Source: Clostridia bacterium (GTDB lineage: Bacteria > Bacillota > Clostridia > Oscillospirales > CAG-272). From it: 64,000 bases of DNA. Shown one piece after another: positions 52,271-60,191 of this stretch. Both the position numbers and the translations under genes were made by a program. Under the pieces are notes generated by a model that was not told the DNA's origin, made no database searches, and saw only the letters and a program-made list of their open reading frames with translations. The first letter of the stretch is position 1. Every line of letters begins with the position of its first letter. Where the stretch lies: NCBI GenBank assembly GCA_017408585.1, contig JAFQUJ010000015.1:1-64000 (forward strand), in the 5' to 3' direction.

Positions 52271-52331
52271 TATGCACAATAAACAAATCCCCCCCCCCGT
52301 TTTTTTGTGCATTTTTGACAAAAATGCACAA
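52265..52331 (-). promoter_or_regulatory. second TTGTGCA-box element with a G10/C10 tract
   Basis: Read on the minus strand: box TTGTGCA (52331-52325), box TGCACAA (52311-52305), ten G (52298-52289), box TTGTGCA (52279-52273), then the -35 after 2 bp. The two distal boxes form a 25-bp perfect palindrome (52306-52330) with a single central base. The layout matches the 47.7-kb element. Confidence 0.7.
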
Positions 52332-52415
52332 AAAAGACAGAATTTTCAAGGAAATTGCAAATTCTGTCTTTTTTAGATATTCAAATTATGTAATACTGTG
52401 GATTTTTGTTGCTTA

Positions 52416-53072
52416 TTATTTGGTTTTACCGAATTGGCAAAGCTCTCTTTGGTTAATTGGGCATATGTCGCATTTTGGCGCTCTTGCGGTGCAGATATCT
52501 CTGCCAAAAAGGACAAGGCGATGACAGAGGTCGCTTTGCTCGTGTGGCTCTACGATTTTTGTCAAAATCTGCTCTGTTTTAAGGGGATTTTTCATTCCGT
52601 TTTTATACATACCAAAGCGCCCGCAAATTCTCATACAATGAGTGTCGGCAACGATTGCGGGGAGCGAATACAGGTCACCGAGGAGCAAATTGGCAATCTT
52701 TCTGCCCACGCCCTCGAATTTAAGTAGCTCGTCCATTTCGCTTGGCACGATGCCATTATAATCATTTAACAGGCGAATTGATGCGTCCCTTATGTTTTTC
52801 GCCTTCATTTTATAAAGACCGCAGGGCTTGATTATCTGTTCGATTTCTTCAAGTGGTGCTTCGGCTAACGCCTCGGCGCTTGGAAACGCCTTAAAAAGCT
52901 CTCGGCACACAATATTGACTCTTTCGTCGGTGCATTGGGCGCTAAGTCTTCCCATGACAAGAAGCTTCCACGGATCGCCCTCATATTCAAGAGAGCATTT
53001 TGCCTCGGGATAGAGAATTTTTAGCTCCTCGACGATTTGAGCCATTACCTCTCTTTTTTGTGCTTGCGTCAT
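52416..53072 (-). CDS. nth: endonuclease III
   Basis: 218 aa, an HhH-GPD DNA glycosylase/AP lyase for oxidised pyrimidines. The hairpin LLKFEGVGRKIANLLLG carries the catalytic Lys, and VADTHCMRICGRFG carries the Asp. The 4Fe-4S loop C-x6-C-x2-C-x5-C is intact in CTARAPKCDICPINQRELC. The start overlaps the maf stop (ATGA). It is the last gene of the zapA-U32-maf-nth operon. Confidence 0.95.
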   Translation of the reverse strand: MTQAQKREVMAQIVEELKILYPEAKCSLEYEGDPWKLLVMGRLSAQCTDERVNIVCRELFKAFPSAEALAEAPLEEIEQIIKPCGLYKMKAKNIRDASIRLLNDYNGIVPSEMDELLKFEGVGRKIANLLLGDLYSLPAIVADTHCMRICGRFGMYKNGMKNPLKTEQILTKIVEPHEQSDLCHRLVLFGRDICTARAPKCDICPINQRELCQFGKTK

Positions 53073-53632
53073 ATTAGGCTAACCCCCAGCTTTTCCTTGA
53101 TTAGCTCACATAAGCGACACAGGGGTAGCCCAACGACATTGAAAAAGTCGCCATCTATTTTCTTAATGAACGCTCCTGCCATCTCCTGTATTCCATATGC
53201 GCCCGCCTTATCGTATGGCTCACATGTATCAACATATTTTTCAATTTCGCTATCTGTCAGCTCTCTTACATGAACTATCGTTTTTTCGTATGCAGTATAT
53301 GCCTTGCCATTATAAAGCACGCAAATGCCTGTGATGACCTCATGCGAGGTGCTCGACATGGATTTGAGCATTGAAATTGCCTCGGCGCGTGATTTTGGCT
53401 TGCCGAGAAGTGCTCCGTTATGATAAACTATCGTATCTGCGCCGATTACCAGCTCGCCCTGCTGCGCCTCGACTCCCATTGCCTTTTTGGTTGCAAGCGC
53501 TTGTATCCACTCGTACACATTCTCGCCATTATAGCTCTCGTCGGCGTTTGCCACTCGAATATCGAAATCCGAGCACACCATTGACAAAATCTCTCGTCTT
53601 CTAGCTGATGCTGATGCTAAAACTATCTTCAT
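53069..53632 (-). CDS. maf: Maf-like nucleotide pyrophosphatase
   Basis: 187 aa. The N-terminal LASASARRREIL signature, the ADT motif (VIGADTIVYHNG), KPKSRAEAISML and the end motif IDGDFFNVVGLPLCRL are all present. The family hydrolyses non-canonical or modified NTPs (dTTP/UTP-type, YhdE-like). It is translationally coupled on both sides (overlap of 4 nt with each neighbour). Confidence 0.92.
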   Translation of the reverse strand: MKIVLASASARRREILSMVCSDFDIRVANADESYNGENVYEWIQALATKKAMGVEAQQGELVIGADTIVYHNGALLGKPKSRAEAISMLKSMSSTSHEVITGICVLYNGKAYTAYEKTIVHVRELTDSEIEKYVDTCEPYDKAGAYGIQEMAGAFIKKIDGDFFNVVGLPLCRLCELIKEKLGVSLI

Positions 53633-55698
53633 TTTGCTATTCTCCTGATTTTTTGGGTGGTGGGCGTGCCTCTTTTGTACGCCTCGATTATGCTCTCACA
53701 TTCCTGTTGTGGCTCATCACTAAAAATGAAGTGCCACGAAAAGCTGTTTATTGCCTCGCCCTTATCTGCCATATAGATTGGCACGCTATTATATATTACT
53801 GTGTGGTGACCGTAAATGCCCTCATAGAACATTTTTGCGCCGGTTCTATCGGTTAGGTAGCCTTTGCATTGTCCTGTGCAATTGCCATAGCCACCACAAA
53901 TGCACTTGAAGGTGGTCATAACAGGGAATTTGCCATACACGATAAGCGAGCAGTCACCAAGATCTCTTGCTTGTGGCAAGGATAACTCCGGTGAGAGAAT
54001 TACATTTTCGACGCCAAGAGAGTACAAATACTCGACTGTGTGGTGGTTAAATGCGTTAAATCTAAAATCGCACGCCACGATAAAGCCCATTTCCTTGACG
54101 ATTTTTAGCTGTCCCAAATTAGTGATGAGCGCATATTTTGCGCCACGCTCTCTCGCCCCTTCAAGAATTAGAGCTAGCTCGCTCCAATCCCTATCAAGAA
54201 TTATCGGCGGAAGATATACTCCGTTTGCACCATGCTCGCTATCATAAAGGTGTGCGGGGATATATATTCTATCAAAAAATTCGGTTGCATTTTTGGGAAT
54301 TTGGCTGTTATCACTAAACACCGCAGTACGCAACTTTTGACTGCCCATTGGGCGTTTTTTAGACACATAGTCCACCCTTTTAGGCGCTCTTGCGCCTAAA
54401 ATTGCGTCAATTGCCTCTCTTCTTAGCGCATTGAGGCTTGACACTCTAATTATTATATTATCGTCCCTTTCAAGCTCTATTTTCCCCACGGAAAATGGCG
54501 TTGCGCCCAGCTTTGACAGGGATTTTATTATATCCGCATCGGTCATCGGTGCGTTTATTGCGCGTTCTACGATGTCACCATACACGCTCACGCTTTTTCC
54601 ATTAAGGGTAATGGTAAGCATTGCCCTTTCGCCTATCATAAAGCGTGCAAAAATATCAATTTGGGGCTTTTTCAGCTCGTCAAGGGTGACGCCCTGCTCT
54701 CTTGTTGCGCTCTTGTCACTCTCGGAGCGAATTCCAAGCATTTCGTCGCTGATTTGCCTATCAAAATAGCCACTTGTAAAGCCCTGTCGCGAGAACAATC
54801 GCTCCAGGCGTTGCATTTGTGCTTTGCCAGCCCCTCTTCTCGCGTCGAGAAGCCCTCTCCAAATTGACACAACACCGCCCACATATTCTGCGCTCTTCAT
54901 TCTGCCTTCAATTTTAAGAGAATCGACCCCTGTGTCGAGAATTTGAGGGATTTTTTGAGCAAGTGACATATCCTTTAAGCTTAGTGGGTATTCATTTCGC
55001 ACTTCGCTTATGGCTCGTGTTCTTGGACTGTCACTTATCCTCATTCCGCACTCCACATTCCGCACTCCGCACTCCATTGTGTATGGCAGTCTGCACGGCT
55101 GAGCGCATTCGCCACGGTTTCCACTTCGTCCGCCCATTGCGTAGCTCATAAGGCATTGTCCCGACATAGACATACAATGAGCGCCATGAACAAACATTTC
55201 TATTTCGGTGTCGGTGTTGTCGCAAATATATTTTATGCCCTCTTTGTCTAGCTCTCGCGCGACAACTACTCTTTTACAGCCAAGAGCGCTAAGAGCAATA
55301 ACGCCATCAAGATTGTGCGCACTCGCTTGTGTGCTGGCGTGAATTTCAAGGTCGGGAAAATGCTCTCTTAAAAGAGCTATTATTCCAAAATCTGCGACAA
55401 TCAGCGCATCGACTCCCGCCTCGTACAGAGCGCTAACATATTCAAGGACGGTGGGAATTTCCCTGTCATAAATTTCGATATTGAGCGTGACAAACGCCTT
55501 GACATTATGTGCGTGACACAATCTAATCGCTGTGCGCGCGTCGTCAAGGCTAAAATTATGCGCCCTCATTCGAGCGTTAAAAAGGTCTGTGCCGAAATAC
55601 ACGGCATCTGCGCCATTTGCAATAGCGCTTTTTAGGGCGTCCATGTCGGAAGCCGGCGCTAAAAGCTCCGGCAGATTGTGGTTTTTATTCTCCATCAT
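53629..55698 (-). CDS. U32 family peptidase/RNA hydroxylation-type protein with an inserted repeat
   Basis: 689 aa from ATG 55698 (ATGATG context; an in-frame TTG at 55707 is possible). It has the U32 core ELLAPASDMDALKSAIANGADAVYFG, the Cys-rich signature HGAHCMSMSGQCLMSYAMGGRSGNRGECAQPCR (conserved Cys), a DUF3656-like middle, and a second U32-like half with CICGGYGNCTGQCKGY. Relatives include YrrO/RlhA-type proteins used in RNA hydroxylation, so peptidase may be a misnomer. At residues 208-236, between PCRLPYT and YPLSLKDMS, a repetitive stretch (ECGVRNVECGMR) is not part of the family and comes from a short DNA repeat. It overlaps the zapA 3' end. Confidence 0.85.
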   Translation of the reverse strand: MMENKNHNLPELLAPASDMDALKSAIANGADAVYFGTDLFNARMRAHNFSLDDARTAIRLCHAHNVKAFVTLNIEIYDREIPTVLEYVSALYEAGVDALIVADFGIIALLREHFPDLEIHASTQASAHNLDGVIALSALGCKRVVVARELDKEGIKYICDNTDTEIEMFVHGAHCMSMSGQCLMSYAMGGRSGNRGECAQPCRLPYTMECGVRNVECGMRISDSPRTRAISEVRNEYPLSLKDMSLAQKIPQILDTGVDSLKIEGRMKSAEYVGGVVSIWRGLLDARRGAGKAQMQRLERLFSRQGFTSGYFDRQISDEMLGIRSESDKSATREQGVTLDELKKPQIDIFARFMIGERAMLTITLNGKSVSVYGDIVERAINAPMTDADIIKSLSKLGATPFSVGKIELERDDNIIIRVSSLNALRREAIDAILGARAPKRVDYVSKKRPMGSQKLRTAVFSDNSQIPKNATEFFDRIYIPAHLYDSEHGANGVYLPPIILDRDWSELALILEGARERGAKYALITNLGQLKIVKEMGFIVACDFRFNAFNHHTVEYLYSLGVENVILSPELSLPQARDLGDCSLIVYGKFPVMTTFKCICGGYGNCTGQCKGYLTDRTGAKMFYEGIYGHHTVIYNSVPIYMADKGEAINSFSWHFIFSDEPQQECESIIEAYKRGTPTTQKIRRIAK
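55042..55077. repeat. short tandem repeat inside the U32 gene
   Basis: The plus strand has three imperfect copies of a CATTCCGCACTC-type 7/14-bp unit (motifs ATTCCGCACTCC and CCGCACTCC). On the coding strand this gives GAGTGCGGAATG-like units and the residues ECGVRN/VECGMR. The reading frame stays open. Confidence 0.7.
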
Positions 55699-55999
55699 GC
55701 TTTGCAAGCTTCGCGCGAAGCTCCTCGTTTTCTTGCTTTAATCTATTTACATTTGCTTGATATAGGGCAATTTGTGCCTCGAGGTTTTTAAGCCTTCTTT
55801 CGTCAGTGCTGGACGAGCTATAAAAGTCCATGGCACAAAAGAGCGCAGCCTCGACAAGTGAGCAGTTCTTTTTAGTGCGCACCATGTGAGTGACCTTATC
55901 GCTTACCTCCTTGGCAACCCCCTCAACATATTCTCTTTCTTGCTCGGAAACGACGCCTAGGCGAATTCCCGCTATTTCAACAAAATACTTTTGCTTCAT
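55685..55999 (-). CDS. zapA: cell division protein ZapA
   Basis: 104 aa. The N-terminal ZapA domain (KYFVEIAGIRLGVVSEQEREYVEGVAKEVSDKV) is followed by a coiled coil (LKNLEAQIALYQANVNRLKQENEELRAKL). It promotes FtsZ bundling at the division site. It is the first gene of the zapA-U32-maf-nth operon and overlaps the next gene by 14 nt. The ribosome binding site is weak (GAGAAAAG). Confidence 0.85.
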   Translation of the reverse strand: MKQKYFVEIAGIRLGVVSEQEREYVEGVAKEVSDKVTHMVRTKKNCSLVEAALFCAMDFYSSSSTDERRLKNLEAQIALYQANVNRLKQENEELRAKLAKHDGE

Positions 56000-56176
56000 A
56001 ATCTTTTCTCGCTTTTCTTTTAAAACTCTTGAAATTTATGCTCGTTGTATGTATAATATATTTTATAATGGGTGTGCCCCCGAGATAAATTTTATCTACA
56101 TACGATAATTATACTACACAAAAGGACAAATTTCAACACCTTAGGGCGCAGATTTTATTATTTTTGGGAGATTGAC

Positions 56177-56968
56177 ATGGGTATTATTAAAAATTGCAAA
56201 AGAATAGTTATAAAAATTGGTACATCGACGCTTACTTATCCTAGTGGTGCGCTCAATCTAAGACGCATTGAGCTTTTGACAAGGGCTGTATCTGATTTTA
56301 AAAATGCCGGCCACGAGGTTGTAATGGTCAGCTCGGGTGCAGTAGGTGCAGGCTTTGCTCGTCTGGCGCTTTCCACATATCCTGCAACTCTTGCTGAAAA
56401 GCAAGCGTGCGCTGCGGTAGGGCAAGGACAGCTAGTTAAGATTTACGACGGATTTTTCTCAAATTACGGACACACGGTGGCTCAAATTCTTATGACGAAG
56501 GATGTCGTTGACGACCCTCACCGCCTCGAGCTTGCGAGAAATACCTTCTTTACCCTTCTTAAAATGGGCTGTGTTCCTATCGTAAATGAAAATGACTCCG
56601 TTTCATGTGAGGGACTTGACTTCGGCGGTAACGATACACTATCTGCTTATGTTGCGATTGCGTGTCAGGCTGACCTTATTATTAACCTAAGTGATATTGA
56701 CGGTCTTTACGATAAGGACCCGAGAAAATTCCCGGATGCACGCCTAATTGATCGTGTCGAGGTAATTGATGACACTATTCGCTCCTATGCCGGTGGAGCA
56801 GGTACAAATCGAGGTACGGGTGGTATGATTGCCAAAATCAATGCGGCAAGCATCGCATCTGAGAACGGAATTCCTATGCTTATTATAAACGGCGAGGACC
56901 CACATATTCTATATGATATTTTAGATGGCAAGCATCTTGGAACATACTTTGCCAAAAGAAAGGACTAA
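56177..56968 (+). CDS. proB: glutamate 5-kinase
   Basis: 263 aa from ATG 56177 (GGGAG 7 nt upstream; the frame is open 105 nt further up without a ribosome binding site). It is an amino-acid-kinase fold protein: RIVIKIGTSTLTYPSGAL, MVSSGAVGAGFARL, VPIVNENDSVSCEG, GGNDTLSAYVA, LSDIDGLYDKDP and GTGGMIAKINAA. It lacks the C-terminal PUA domain of E. coli ProB, as in many Firmicutes. It catalyses the first step of proline synthesis. proA starts 2 nt downstream. Confidence 0.94.
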   Translation: MGIIKNCKRIVIKIGTSTLTYPSGALNLRRIELLTRAVSDFKNAGHEVVMVSSGAVGAGFARLALSTYPATLAEKQACAAVGQGQLVKIYDGFFSNYGHTVAQILMTKDVVDDPHRLELARNTFFTLLKMGCVPIVNENDSVSCEGLDFGGNDTLSAYVAIACQADLIINLSDIDGLYDKDPRKFPDARLIDRVEVIDDTIRSYAGGAGTNRGTGGMIAKINAASIASENGIPMLIINGEDPHILYDILDGKHLGTYFAKRKD

Positions 56969-56970
56969 TT

Positions 56971-58221
56971 ATGGAGCTTATTGACAAAATTAAGCAAATT
57001 TGCGAGGGTGCAAGGGTTGCATCTCGCTCGCTTGCTCTTTTGAGTGGCGCTAAGAGAAATGAGCTTCTTCGCTCGATTGCGCAAGAGCTTATGATGGGCG
57101 CAGGTGAGATTATAAGCGCAAACGAAATCGACCTTAAAAACGCAAGGGAAAACGGAATAAGCGAGGCTATGCTTGACAGACTTATGCTAAACCATGCTCG
57201 CATTGAGGGCATTTCAAGTGCAATTTTAAAGATTGCCGAGCTTGCCGACCCTATCGGCTCCGGTGAGATTTTTACTCGTCCAAACGGGCTTGAAATTCAT
57301 AAAATGAAAACTCCTATAGGCGTTGTTGCCATGATTTACGAGGCACGCCCAAATGTAACGCCTGATGCTACCTCGCTCTGCCTTAAAAGCGGTAATGCGG
57401 TAATTTTGCGTGGAGGTAAGGAAGCAATCAATTCAAACAAGTGTATCGTTTCTATCATAAGAAGGGCGCTAAGAGTGTGTTGCGTTGACGAAAACGCAGT
57501 TTCGCTAATCGAGGACACAACAAGAGAGAGCGCAACGCTTTTGATGGGCATGCGTGGCTATATTGATGTTCTTATTCCCCGCGGCGGCAAGGGACTTATT
57601 CGTAGCGTTGTTGAGAATGCGAAGGTGCCTGTAATTGAAACAGGTGCGGGCAACTGCCACCTTTATGTTGACGAGAGTGCCGACCTTGATATGGCAATTA
57701 AGATTGCGCTAAACGCAAAATGCTCTCGTCCAAGCGTTTGTAACGCAATTGAAACAATACTTTTACACAAGAGCATTGCAGACGAGTTTTTGACACGCTT
57801 TTATAAGGAAACAAGAGAATTTTCTCTTGACATTCGTGGCTGTGAGAGATGTCTTGCTATTTTGCCCGATATTAAGATGGCAACCGAAGAGGATTTTGCA
57901 ACTGAATATGACGATTACATTGTGTCAGTAAGGGTTGTTGACGATGTTTTGGAGGCGGTTTCTCACATTAACGCCTATACAACAGGTCACAGCGAGGCAA
58001 TTGTTACCGAGAGTGCAAGAAGCGCTGACTATTTTGTAAATAATATTGACTCCTGTGCGCTATATGTAAATGCCTCTACTCGCTTTACCGATGGCGGTGA
58101 GTTTGGCTTTGGCGCAGAGATTGGAATTTCCACTCAAAAGCTACATGTAAGAGGCCCTATGGGGCTTGATGCTCTTACAACTACAAAATATATTATCAAG
58201 GGTGACGGGCAAGTAAGATGA
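56971..58221 (+). CDS. proA: glutamate-5-semialdehyde dehydrogenase
   Basis: 416 aa. It shows MIYEARPNVTPDATSLCLKSGNAVILRGGKEA, the GAGNCHLYVD motif, the catalytic Cys in NAKCSRPSVCNAIET, and the terminal FGFGAEIGISTQKLHVRGPMGLDALTTTKYI. It reduces glutamyl phosphate to the semialdehyde with NADPH. It is cotranscribed with proB and its stop overlaps the thiI start (ATGA). Confidence 0.96.
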   Translation: MELIDKIKQICEGARVASRSLALLSGAKRNELLRSIAQELMMGAGEIISANEIDLKNARENGISEAMLDRLMLNHARIEGISSAILKIAELADPIGSGEIFTRPNGLEIHKMKTPIGVVAMIYEARPNVTPDATSLCLKSGNAVILRGGKEAINSNKCIVSIIRRALRVCCVDENAVSLIEDTTRESATLLMGMRGYIDVLIPRGGKGLIRSVVENAKVPVIETGAGNCHLYVDESADLDMAIKIALNAKCSRPSVCNAIETILLHKSIADEFLTRFYKETREFSLDIRGCERCLAILPDIKMATEEDFATEYDDYIVSVRVVDDVLEAVSHINAYTTGHSEAIVTESARSADYFVNNIDSCALYVNASTRFTDGGEFGFGAEIGISTQKLHVRGPMGLDALTTTKYIIKGDGQVR

Positions 58222-59444
58222 GCGAAAGAATAAAAGAAGTAATTCTATGTAAATATGGCGAGATAATCTTGAAGGGTGCTAATCGCTCGGAATTCGAGGC
58301 TAAGCTTTTAAAGGAGCTTCGCAGAAGGGCAAAAAGAATTGGTAATTTCAAGATTTATTACGCACAATCAACGGTTTTTTGCGAGCCTCTCGATGACGAG
58401 AGCGCTGATGCGATTGACGAGATGACCGAGCAAGCTAAGCATGTATTTGGCTTTGTTGGCGTTACTCGTGCTATTGCGTGCGAAAAGAAGCTTGAAACCA
58501 TTCTTCAAATGGTGAAGGAGCATATGCCCGAAAGGCTGAGGGGCTATAAAACCTTTAAGGCAACCGCTAAGCGTGCGGACAAGCGCTTTCCTATGTCCTC
58601 TCCTGAGCTTGCAGGTGAGGTTGGCGCTGCTATTTTAGAGGCGACAGGCGGAAAAATCAAGGTTGACCTTCACAACCCCGAGATTATCGTTCAGGTTGAG
58701 ATAAGAGAAAACGAGGCATACATTCACGCAGGTCAGGAAAAGGGCGCAGGCGGTATTCCTTATGGCTCGTCGGGCAAGGGGCTTTTGCTCTTGTCGGGTG
58801 GAATTGACTCCCCTGTTGCCGGCTTTATGATGGCAAAGCGTGGTGTTATGCTCGAGGCAATACACTTTGAGAGCTTTCCATACACCTCAGAGCGCGCACG
58901 CGAGAAGGTACTTGAGCTTGCAAGGGTGCTAACAGATTACACTATGCGTGTAAGAGTTCATATAATCTCGCTCACCCACATTCAAGAGCTTATTCGTGAT
59001 AACTGTGACGAGGACTACTTCACCTTGCTTCTAAGACGCTATATGATGGCTCTATCCGTTAAGCTCGCACACGAGCTTGGCTGTGATGCTATAATCACGG
59101 GTGAGAGTCTGGGTCAGGTTGCAAGCCAGACCATGAAGGCAATCAATGTTACAAATGTGCTCTCGGATATTCCTGTATATCGTCCACTTATTGGCATGGA
59201 CAAGGAGGAAATAATTCAAGTTTCGAGAAGAATTGGCGCATATGATACCTCTATTCTTCCATACGAGGACTGCTGTACGGTGTTTACGCCAAGACATCCT
59301 CGCACTCGTCCCGAGCTTGAAAGAGTTATCGAGGAGGAGTCGAAGCTTGATTTTAACGCTCTTGTTGAAGAGGCGTATGCATCAAGATATGCAGTTGTTG
59401 TAAAGCAATTTGGAGATAACATAATAGAGGGGGAAAGCAAATAA
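58218..59444 (+). CDS. thiI: tRNA 4-thiouridine synthase ThiI
   Basis: 408 aa. An N-terminal ferredoxin-like/THUMP region (CKYGEIILKGANRSEFEAKL) precedes the PP-loop pyrophosphatase LLLLSGGIDSPVAGFMMAKRG, with the conserved Cys in EDCCTVFTPRHPRTRP. The C-terminal rhodanese domain of E. coli ThiI is absent, as in Bacillus, so sulfur must come directly from a dedicated cysteine desulfurase (NifZ-like in Bacillus). No desulfurase gene is adjacent. It is in the proBA operon by overlap, although functionally unrelated. Confidence 0.93.
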   Translation: MSERIKEVILCKYGEIILKGANRSEFEAKLLKELRRRAKRIGNFKIYYAQSTVFCEPLDDESADAIDEMTEQAKHVFGFVGVTRAIACEKKLETILQMVKEHMPERLRGYKTFKATAKRADKRFPMSSPELAGEVGAAILEATGGKIKVDLHNPEIIVQVEIRENEAYIHAGQEKGAGGIPYGSSGKGLLLLSGGIDSPVAGFMMAKRGVMLEAIHFESFPYTSERAREKVLELARVLTDYTMRVRVHIISLTHIQELIRDNCDEDYFTLLLRRYMMALSVKLAHELGCDAIITGESLGQVASQTMKAINVTNVLSDIPVYRPLIGMDKEEIIQVSRRIGAYDTSILPYEDCCTVFTPRHPRTRPELERVIEEESKLDFNALVEEAYASRYAVVVKQFGDNIIEGESK

Positions 59445-59698
59445 TGGCAAAGAAAAATTATATTACCTTAACTGACGAAAATGGTGTTGACGCACTCTAC
59501 GAGGTGCTCGACGAATGCACAGTTGATGGTGGCTCTTATATGGCAATCGTGCCTGTTGTAACCGAATACTATGTTTTAAAGAAGGTCAATGCCGGCAAAA
59601 AGAACGAAAGCTTTGTTTCAATCGAGGGCGAGGAGCTATCGAAGGTTGAGAGCGTTTTTCAAGCCAGACTTGGCACAATTGATTACGACGAGAACTGA
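59444..59698 (+). CDS. DUF1292 family small protein
   Basis: 84 aa, acidic. It matches the DUF1292 (YrzB-like) pattern: ITLTDENGVDALYEVLDECTVDGGSYMAIVPV, then YYVLKKV and SIEGEELSKVESVFQ. The function of the family is unknown. The ATG shares its A with the thiI stop (TAATG). Last gene of the proB-proA-thiI operon. Confidence 0.85.
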   Translation: MAKKNYITLTDENGVDALYEVLDECTVDGGSYMAIVPVVTEYYVLKKVNAGKKNESFVSIEGEELSKVESVFQARLGTIDYDEN

Positions 59699-59721
59699 TT
59701 TCGCCTAAGGGAAATTAGAAT

Positions 59722-60009
59722 AAAAAAGCAAAGAGCAAATACAGGGTGCTGTATTTGCTCTGTTTTTATTTATTTTACCCGCTTTGGCCGTGTGAATAGA
59801 TTAGAACCCAGCATGTGCTAGGGTGGTGTCCTCATAATACCTTCACTGCTTCCAACATCCGTCAAGTGTCGTCCGACTCTCGTCTCATTAAGAGGACAAA
59901 TGACGGGAGGCCTGCAAAACGATATTGGATATTGGACTCCATTTTTATCTTTGTAGGTCTCAATATGTATTCATCACGCACCAAGCAGGCATAATTTCTT
60001 GTTGCTTCC
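59722..60009 (-). ncRNA. ssrS: probable 6S RNA
   Basis: The 493-bp gap between 59698 and 60192 has no real gene but a strong minus-strand promoter and a terminator enclosing about 285 nt. The transcript folds like 6S RNA. A terminal stem pairs CCTGCTTGG (59989-59981) with CCAAAGCGGG (59787-59778) and continues as GTG..GAATA / TATTCACAC. A long apical hairpin has CCAATATCC / GGATGTTGG and CCGTCA / TGACGG. An open central part lies between, with a small hairpin ACCCTAGCA-CA-TGCTGGGT in the 3' strand. 6S RNA binds sigma-A holoenzyme as a promoter mimic. The assignment is by structure; tmRNA, SRP and RNase P signatures are absent. Confidence 0.55.
59732..59761. terminator. bidirectional terminator (proBA-thiI operon and ncRNA)
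   Basis: AGAGCAAATACAG-GGTG-CTGTATTTGCTCT with GTTTTTATTT on the plus strand and TTGCTTTTTT on the minus strand. Confidence 0.9.
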
Positions 60010-60015
60010 TCTTTT

Positions 60016-60044
60016 ATTATAGCATAGCTCTGAGCACTTTTCAA
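60016..60044 (-). promoter_or_regulatory. promoter of the probable 6S RNA
   Basis: TTGAAA (60039-60044), 17 bp, TATAAT (60016-60021), minus strand. The predicted start is near 60009. Confidence 0.75.
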
Positions 60045-60078
60045 TATGATTATTTTGGAAAAAGTAAAGAAAGCAAAA

Positions 60079-60122
60079 AAGAGCAGGAGTAAAAGAAGAA
60101 TACTCCTTCTGTTCCCGCTCTT
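60079..60122 (-). terminator. terminator of the transketolase operon
   Basis: AAGAGC..AGGAGTA / TACTCCT.GCTCTT composite stem followed by TTTTG on the minus strand. Confidence 0.7.
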
Positions 60123-60191
60123 ATTTTTTGTCTATGCGTGATGCTCTCTTTAAGAGCCTCGCGACGGCTATTACATTTATTTTACCTTTAA

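Noticed and set aside
56009..56176. T-box or other leader element upstream of proB
   Set aside because: No TGGGT-type T-box sequence or terminator/antiterminator pair was seen; only short AT-rich sequence.
59722..60009. tmRNA, SRP RNA or RNase P RNA
   Set aside because: No tRNA-like ends with a tag frame, no SRP GGAA-tetraloop helix with its symmetric loop, and no RNase P conserved GAGGAAAGTCC box were found.
59862..60044. 60-aa frame in the gap before transketolase
   Set aside because: It lies inside the structured RNA region and starts within the promoter of that RNA.
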